Origin: Pantoea sp.
GTDB taxonomy: Bacteria; Pseudomonadota; Gammaproteobacteria; Enterobacterales; Enterobacteriaceae
Direction: 5' to 3'
Assembly (NCBI RefSeq): GCF_028283705.1
Contig: NZ_JAPWKD010000003.1
Coordinates: 1-64,000 of the forward strand
Length of the DNA: 64,000 nucleotides
Below, piece after piece: positions 59,601-64,000 of the stretch. The stretch's first letter is position 1. Each line of letters begins with the position of its first letter. The position numbers and the translations under genes were made by a program. Below the pieces are notes generated by a model. The model was not told the origin of the DNA. It saw only the letters and a program-made list of their open reading frames with translations, and ran no database searches.

Positions 59601-60782
59601 ATGTTCAGCTTAAACACCGGAGCGTTCCCCGTTAGTGCAAGATATGCCTGGCAACGAACCCCAGCTTTACACGCAGATAAGTCACCTGAACGCCATCAGA
59701 TTCAGCAAACCCGGCAGAACAAATCACAACCTTTACGTCTCGGATTACTGGTTCCTTTTCATGGATCTGATGCCATCTGGGGGCCGTCCTGCCAGTACAG
59801 TGCGGTACTCGCGGCAGCGGAGATCAACCGTGGCAAGCGGGTGCTTGGCCGCGAAATTGAACTCTTTGCCCTGGATGCTGGCGGCGACCCTGAAGATGTA
59901 GTCGCCCGCTGCTGGCAGCTGGTTAACGATAATCAGATAGATGCACTGATTGGTGTACATCTTTCCAGCGTACGCGTTGCTCTGCGTAATGCATTTGCAG
60001 GTATCGTTCCTTATGTTTTTGCTCCTCTTTATGAAGGCGGAGAAACGACCCCCGGTGTTTTCGCTATTGGTGACACACCCCAGCAACAGTTCCCTGCTGC
60101 AATCGAATGGATGATGCAGCACCACGGAGTCAACAAGTGGCATATCGTCGGTAATGACTATATCTGGCCGCGGGCTACCCATGAAACGGTCAGACAGCTT
60201 ATACAGTCACACGGTGGAGAAGTTGTCGGGGAGGATTATCTGAGTCTTGGCCAGGTCGATATCTCGACCATGATTGAGCGTATTGAAGCCTCAGACGCCG
60301 ATGTGATCTTCGAGTCCCTGGTTGGTTCAGATTGTGTGTTGTTTAACCGGGCGTTTTCTGCGGCGGGACTCGACAAAAAGATTCTCCGACTCTCTGGCTC
60401 CATTGAGGAAAACACATTGCTGGGAATTGGCTCTCAGCACACCCGTAACCTTTATTGTGCAGCCAGTTACTTCAATGCACTTACCACCCCTGAAAATCGC
60501 GCTTTTATGGATCAATATCGGGCAGCCTATGGCCATTCTGCACCGATACAGGGCGTATTAAGTCAGTCATGCTACGACGCCATTCATTTCTTTGCCGCAT
60601 TAGCTGAACGCGCCGGTGATCTTTCACTGCATTCACTGACGGCGGTCTTCGAAGGACTTACCTACCACAGCGTCCGCGGACAGCAACGTATTACTTCAGG
60701 AAAATCCAATCCCACCATGTATTTAGCGGAGGCGGATGGTGTTCACTTCAACATCGTGACCTCGCTTCAGGAAGAAACATAA
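59601..60782 (+). CDS. AmiC/UrtA-like ligand-binding protein lacking a signal peptide
   Basis: Leu/Ile/Val-binding-protein-fold receptor of 393 residues, closest in pattern to AmiC and the amide/urea-binding proteins: LRLGLLVPFHGSDAIWGPSCQYSAVLAAAEINRG, APLYEGGETTPGVFAIGDTPQQQ and WHIVGNDYIWPR. The first 44 residues are polar with no hydrophobic core, so it should stay in the cytoplasm, like AmiC of Pseudomonas, which senses amides and controls AmiR. No AmiR-type antiterminator is in the window. GGAGG precedes the ATG. It is followed by a Tat-exported binding protein of the same fold. Confidence 0.8.
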   Translation: MFSLNTGAFPVSARYAWQRTPALHADKSPERHQIQQTRQNKSQPLRLGLLVPFHGSDAIWGPSCQYSAVLAAAEINRGKRVLGREIELFALDAGGDPEDVVARCWQLVNDNQIDALIGVHLSSVRVALRNAFAGIVPYVFAPLYEGGETTPGVFAIGDTPQQQFPAAIEWMMQHHGVNKWHIVGNDYIWPRATHETVRQLIQSHGGEVVGEDYLSLGQVDISTMIERIEASDADVIFESLVGSDCVLFNRAFSAAGLDKKILRLSGSIEENTLLGIGSQHTRNLYCAASYFNALTTPENRAFMDQYRAAYGHSAPIQGVLSQSCYDAIHFFAALAERAGDLSLHSLTAVFEGLTYHSVRGQQRITSGKSNPTMYLAEADGVHFNIVTSLQEET

Positions 60783-60900
60783 AGTAGTAACGTTAATTAT
60801 ATTTGAAAAGTGAAATATAACTTGTTAGGTTAATTCCTCCTGGCGCAGGGGCGATCATGCCCGGCTGTTGCTTACATTGGCAGGGGAGAAACAGAGCAAG

Positions 60901-62130
60901 ATGGCAATTTCACGTCGTAGCTTATTAAAAAACAGTATGTTATCGCTCGCTGCAGTGCCCTTTATCAGTAAAGTGCAGGCTGCAGAACCCATAAAAATTG
61001 CTGCGATTTTTGATCAGTCAGGTGGACTGGATATCTACGGCCAGCCGGTGATGAACTGTGTTGAACTGGCCGTTGATGACATCAACAATCAGGGTGGACT
61101 GCTTGGCCGCCCGGTAGAGCTGGTTAAGTATGATCCGCAGTCCAATATCCAGTATTACACGCAGTTTGCGACCCAGGCCGCGACCCGCGACCGCGTGTCG
61201 GCTGTGTTTGGTGGCGTGACCAGTGCCTCGCGTGAGGCCATTCGTCCTATCCTGCGCCGCTATAAAACGCCTTATTTTTATCCCTCGCTTTATGAAGGTG
61301 GGGTATGCGATCGCAACAGTTTTGAAATCGGCACCACACCCGCGCAAACGGTTGCCCGCATAGTTCCCTATGCCGTGAAGCAGTGGGGTAAAAAGATTTA
61401 CGTCATCGCGGCTGACTACAACTTTGGTCATATCTCCGCTGACTGGGTGAGCAAGTATGCGAAAGATTCCGGTGCGGAAGTTGTCGCTACTGAGTTCTTT
61501 CCCCTTGATGTCACCGACTTCGGTACCACCATCAAAAAAATCCAGGACGCCAAACCTGACATGGTGTTTTCACTGTTAGTGGGGGGCAACCATATCTCTT
61601 TCTTCCGGCAATGGGCGGCCGCAGGGATGGTCGGGCAAATTCCGATTGCCTCCAGCGACTTTGGTGTTGGCAATGAAAACCGCATTCTTACACCCAAAGA
61701 GAGCGAAGGCATCCTTGCAGCCTATGCCTATTTTCAGGAGCTGGATACGCCGGTTAATAAGCAGTTCCTGCAACGTTTGCAGGCGAAGTTCGGCAATAAA
61801 ACGCCCTATATCAACGAAACCGCCATTGATGGCTGGTATGCCGTGATGCACTGGGCTAATGGCGTCCGGGTCGCCAATTCAGTAGAACGCATGCCATTGA
61901 TTGAGGCACTGGAAAAAGGATCAACGGTAGATGGTCCTGGCGGCATTTCTCGCCTGGATGCGGCGACGCATCATTTCACCGTTGATATCTATCTGGGGCA
62001 GGTCAAAAACGGCGCCTGGAACATTCTCGAAACCTACCCTCAGCAACCGCCTTCCGATACGGCAGCAGTCTGTAATCTGCTCACGCATCCGGACGACAAC
62101 CAGCAATATGTCATTAAGGCCGGGGGTTGA
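60901..62130 (+). CDS. Amide/urea-type ABC transporter binding protein, Tat-exported
   Basis: Branched-chain-amino-acid-type binding protein of 409 residues of the UrtA/FmdD/AmiC-like subgroup. The N-terminus has the twin-arginine motif SRRSLLKNSMLSLAAVPF with cleavage after VQA (about residue 27). Fold motifs include IKIAAIFDQSGGLDIYGQPVMNCVELAVDDINNQGGLLGRPVEL, YFYPSLYEGGVCDRN and YVIAADYNFG. A TTG start at 60868 is possible, but ATG 60901 begins at the signal peptide, with GGGGAG about 13 bases upstream. The likely ligand is a short amide, urea or similar compound. Confidence 0.87.
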   Translation: MAISRRSLLKNSMLSLAAVPFISKVQAAEPIKIAAIFDQSGGLDIYGQPVMNCVELAVDDINNQGGLLGRPVELVKYDPQSNIQYYTQFATQAATRDRVSAVFGGVTSASREAIRPILRRYKTPYFYPSLYEGGVCDRNSFEIGTTPAQTVARIVPYAVKQWGKKIYVIAADYNFGHISADWVSKYAKDSGAEVVATEFFPLDVTDFGTTIKKIQDAKPDMVFSLLVGGNHISFFRQWAAAGMVGQIPIASSDFGVGNENRILTPKESEGILAAYAYFQELDTPVNKQFLQRLQAKFGNKTPYINETAIDGWYAVMHWANGVRVANSVERMPLIEALEKGSTVDGPGGISRLDAATHHFTVDIYLGQVKNGAWNILETYPQQPPSDTAAVCNLLTHPDDNQQYVIKAGG

Positions 62131-62131
62131 C

Positions 62132-63196
62132 ATGATGCTCTCGCAGAGTTTCCAGCTGCAGAACTATGGCGGCGAGCCTGTTGCGGTGACACACCCTCTA
62201 CCTGAGCTGCGTGCGCAGGACGTTCTGGTAAAAGTGACGCACGCGGGTGTCTGTCATTCCGATGTCTATATTCAGGATGGCTATCAGGATCTGGGTAACG
62301 GTGAAAAAATAAACTTTGCTGACAGCACAATGCCCATGCCGCTGGTAATGGGGCATGAGATTGTCGGTGAAGTTGTGGCGGTAGGCGCGGAGGCTGACAA
62401 AACGCTGATCGGCCAGCAACGACTGATCTACCCCTGGATTGGCTGTGGTCAGTGCGCGACCTGTCAAGGTGGCTACGATAACCACTGTGAACAGTCACAA
62501 TCGCTGGGCATCTTCCGTCATGGTGGGTATGCCGAACATGTTGTGGTACCTGACGGGAAATATCTGCTCGATATCAACGGACTGGATCCCGCCTGGGCCA
62601 GTACGCTGGCCTGTTCAGGGCTGACTGTTTTCAGTGCGCTTCGGCAATTGCAGCCAATGAAACCTGACTCTGCACTGGCGATTATCGGTATGGGAGGATT
62701 AGGGCTGAGCGCTGTTTCTCTGGCGAAAGAGCTGGGATTTACCCGAATCATTGCCTGTGACATAGCGGATGACAGGCTGGAAGCCGCCAGACAGCTCGGG
62801 GCGGAGCATGTACTCAATACCCGCAACAGTGCTGACCCTGACAACGCGCTGAAATCGCTGGCTCAACATCGACTGCACGGTGTCATTGATACTGTCGGTA
62901 ATCCTGCAACCGTGCAGATGGCAATCAGCGCGGTAGCAAAAGGCTCTCGCATCATCCTCGTGGGATTGCAGGGGGGGCAAACTACGCTGCGCATCCCTTT
63001 GCTGCCTTTCAAAGCGCTCTCTCTCACCGGCAGTTATACGGGGAGCCTCGATGAGCTGACACAGCTTATCAGTCTGGCCTCTCAGGGGGGATTGAGTGCA
63101 TTACCCATCACTCAACGGCCGCTTTGCTGTTTACCGCAAGCTTTAGACGATCTGCGTACTGGCAGAGCCGTCGGTCGTATCGTGCTGAATCCCTGA
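62132..63196 (+). CDS. Zinc-dependent alcohol dehydrogenase
   Basis: Medium-chain dehydrogenase of 354 residues. The catalytic zinc site is AGVCHSDVY and MGHEIVGE; the four structural zinc cysteines lie in CGQCATCQGGYDNHC; the cofactor motif is IIGMGGLGLSAVSLA. It is cytoplasmic, with no signal peptide. Two ATGs are adjacent at 62132 and 62135, one base after the binding-protein stop, with GGGGG upstream. Insertion of an alcohol dehydrogenase gene between a binding protein and a permease gene is unusual and links the transported compound to an alcohol or aldehyde oxidation. Confidence 0.9.
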   Translation: MMLSQSFQLQNYGGEPVAVTHPLPELRAQDVLVKVTHAGVCHSDVYIQDGYQDLGNGEKINFADSTMPMPLVMGHEIVGEVVAVGAEADKTLIGQQRLIYPWIGCGQCATCQGGYDNHCEQSQSLGIFRHGGYAEHVVVPDGKYLLDINGLDPAWASTLACSGLTVFSALRQLQPMKPDSALAIIGMGGLGLSAVSLAKELGFTRIIACDIADDRLEAARQLGAEHVLNTRNSADPDNALKSLAQHRLHGVIDTVGNPATVQMAISAVAKGSRIILVGLQGGQTTLRIPLLPFKALSLTGSYTGSLDELTQLISLASQGGLSALPITQRPLCCLPQALDDLRTGRAVGRIVLNP

Positions 63197-63207
63197 GGAG
63201 CCTGAAT

Positions 63208-64000
63208 ATGCATTATCTGCTGCTTACGATAATTCAAATCGTTGACTCAATTGCGGAGTTAATCCTGGTTTCATTAGGGCTGGCGGTCATTTTTGGCATG
63301 ATGCGCGTGATAAACCTCGCCCACGGTGAATTTATTATGCTGGGAGGTTTTACCAGCATTTTTGCCGTAAACGCAGGCATTAATGTCTGGGTTGCCATTC
63401 TGGTGGTGGCACCCTGTGTGGTGGGCGTTCTGGGGATGATCATTGAACGGATCATTATTCGTCATCTATACGGGCGAATGGTGTACACCATGCTGGCGAC
63501 CTGGGGGTTGAGTCTGTTGTTAACCGGACTGGCAACCACGTTGTTTGGTAATCGTGTTCAGGGTATCTCCGCCCCCCTGGGCAGCGTCGATTTCGCGGGC
63601 TTCAGTATCAGTCTGTACAACCAGCTGATGGTAGTGGTTTGCCTGATTTTGCTGGTGGGCGGATATGCATTGCTGCGTTACACACGGCTGGGGCTGATTG
63701 CCCGTGCAACGATGCAGAATCCCGAAATGGCAGCATCGATGGGGATTAATCGCTCAAGAGTGTTCGCGATGACGTTCTCGCTGGGTGCTGCCTTAAGTGG
63801 TTTAACCGGTGCGTTGCTGGCACCGCTTTCGGGTGTGGTTCCTACCATGGGGGCGGCGTATGTCTCGAAAGCATTCATTACGGTTATTACCGGTGGAGCC
63901 AGCGTCATAACGGGCACCGGACTGAGCGCTGCCTTGCTTGGTTCTATAGGCACGGTGACCACCTTCCTGAGCAATCCAATCTTTGGCGATATCGCACTGC
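63208..64000 (+). CDS. Branched-chain/urea-type ABC transporter permease (LivH/UrtB-like), partial
   Basis: Translation from ATG 63208 (GAGGAG upstream) runs open for 264 codons to the window end, so the C-terminus is missing. The product is MHYLLLTIIQIVDSIAELIL, then GLAVIFGMMRVINLAHGEFIMLGGF, the LivH/UrtB signature, later RATMQNPEMAASMGINRSRVFAMTF and ITGGASVITGTGLSAALLG. It is the first permease of the transporter fed by the binding protein at 60901; the second permease and the ATPases should lie beyond the window. Confidence 0.9.
   Translation, partial: MHYLLLTIIQIVDSIAELILVSLGLAVIFGMMRVINLAHGEFIMLGGFTSIFAVNAGINVWVAILVVAPCVVGVLGMIIERIIIRHLYGRMVYTMLATWGLSLLLTGLATTLFGNRVQGISAPLGSVDFAGFSISLYNQLMVVVCLILLVGGYALLRYTRLGLIARATMQNPEMAASMGINRSRVFAMTFSLGAALSGLTGALLAPLSGVVPTMGAAYVSKAFITVITGGASVITGTGLSAALLGSIGTVTTFLSNPIFGDIAL

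Noticed and set aside
1..64000. Mobile elements, tRNA genes, CRISPR arrays or phage genes
   Set aside because: No transposase, integrase or phage protein was found among the translated frames, and no regularly spaced repeats or tRNA-like cloverleaf ends were noticed on reading; a dedicated tRNA and ncRNA scan was not possible here.

Overview
The window looks like part of the chromosome of a plant- or environment-associated member of the Enterobacterales, most like Erwiniaceae (Pantoea/Erwinia) or a close relative. The reasons are the gene families present: a membrane-bound three-subunit FAD/cytochrome c gluconate-type dehydrogenase, an SfuABC-type ferric iron transporter behind a Fur-like box, a RamA/MarA-like regulator beside an RND pump, and a chitobiose/cellobiose-type PTS with a GH1 phospho-glucosidase. 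No rRNA, tRNA, insertion sequence, prophage or CRISPR array was seen. This is accessory metabolism: transporter-plus-enzyme cassettes, each with its own regulator. The species assignment is inference.

Region 1 (1-9350): amino-acid-derivative catabolism. It holds the 5-oxoprolinase genes pxpC(partial)-pxpB, divergent from pxpA; a 2-hydroxyacid dehydrogenase divergent from a polar amino acid ABC transporter (ATPase, permease, binding protein); a GntR/FCD regulator; an M20 N-carbamoyl-amino-acid-hydrolase-type enzyme; and an aminotransferase. Three copies of a palindromic box with core TTTGG-N4-CCAA lie in the promoter regions of all three transcription blocks. They suggest one regulon under the local GntR protein.

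Region 2 (9419-17821): a VOC protein divergent from a LysR regulator, then an efflux module. The module has a secreted coiled-coil peptide, a RamA/MarA-like activator, RND pump and adaptor genes, and a divergent response regulator and histidine kinase. No outer-membrane channel gene is present.

Region 3 (17922-23908): a beta-glucoside PTS operon (IIB, IIC, GH1 enzyme, IIA) divergent from a LacI repressor and an M24 peptidase-fold protein with an eroded metal site. Two LacI-type operators lie between them.

Region 4 (23946-28157): small and hypothetical genes (DksA-type zinc finger, membrane protein, AAA ATPase, secreted protein), a DoxX remnant and a LysR regulator.

Region 5 (28460-36030): the gluconate-type dehydrogenase operon, then an SfuABC-type iron transporter.

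Region 6 (36500-43385): the most unusual part. Four consecutive genes (DUF2255, zinc alcohol dehydrogenase, cupin, carboxymuconolactone decarboxylase-like) each carry a Sec, Tat or lipoprotein signal although their families are normally cytoplasmic. A LysR gene follows, then a cytoplasmic SDR, an MFS exporter and a second cupin that lacks a signal peptide but is clearly paralogous to the exported one.

Region 7 (43448-58484): a large sugar/polyol cluster with duplicated parts: two RpiR regulators, two TIM-barrel isomerases, one PfkB kinase, a polyol permease, an ACS-type MFS transporter, a RbsABC-like ABC transporter, a LacI regulator, a 3-hydroxyisobutyrate-dehydrogenase-family enzyme and a COG4091/SAF oxidoreductase. 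A perfect 28-bp palindrome and related AAAACGTTTT boxes link the two halves. The substrate is not recognisable and this is a good candidate for an undescribed pathway.

Region 8 (58555-64000): an Old Yellow Enzyme remnant, a MarR regulator, and the start of an amide/urea-type ABC cassette (an AmiC-like protein without a signal peptide, a Tat-exported binding protein, a zinc alcohol dehydrogenase and a LivH/UrtB-type permease cut by the window end).
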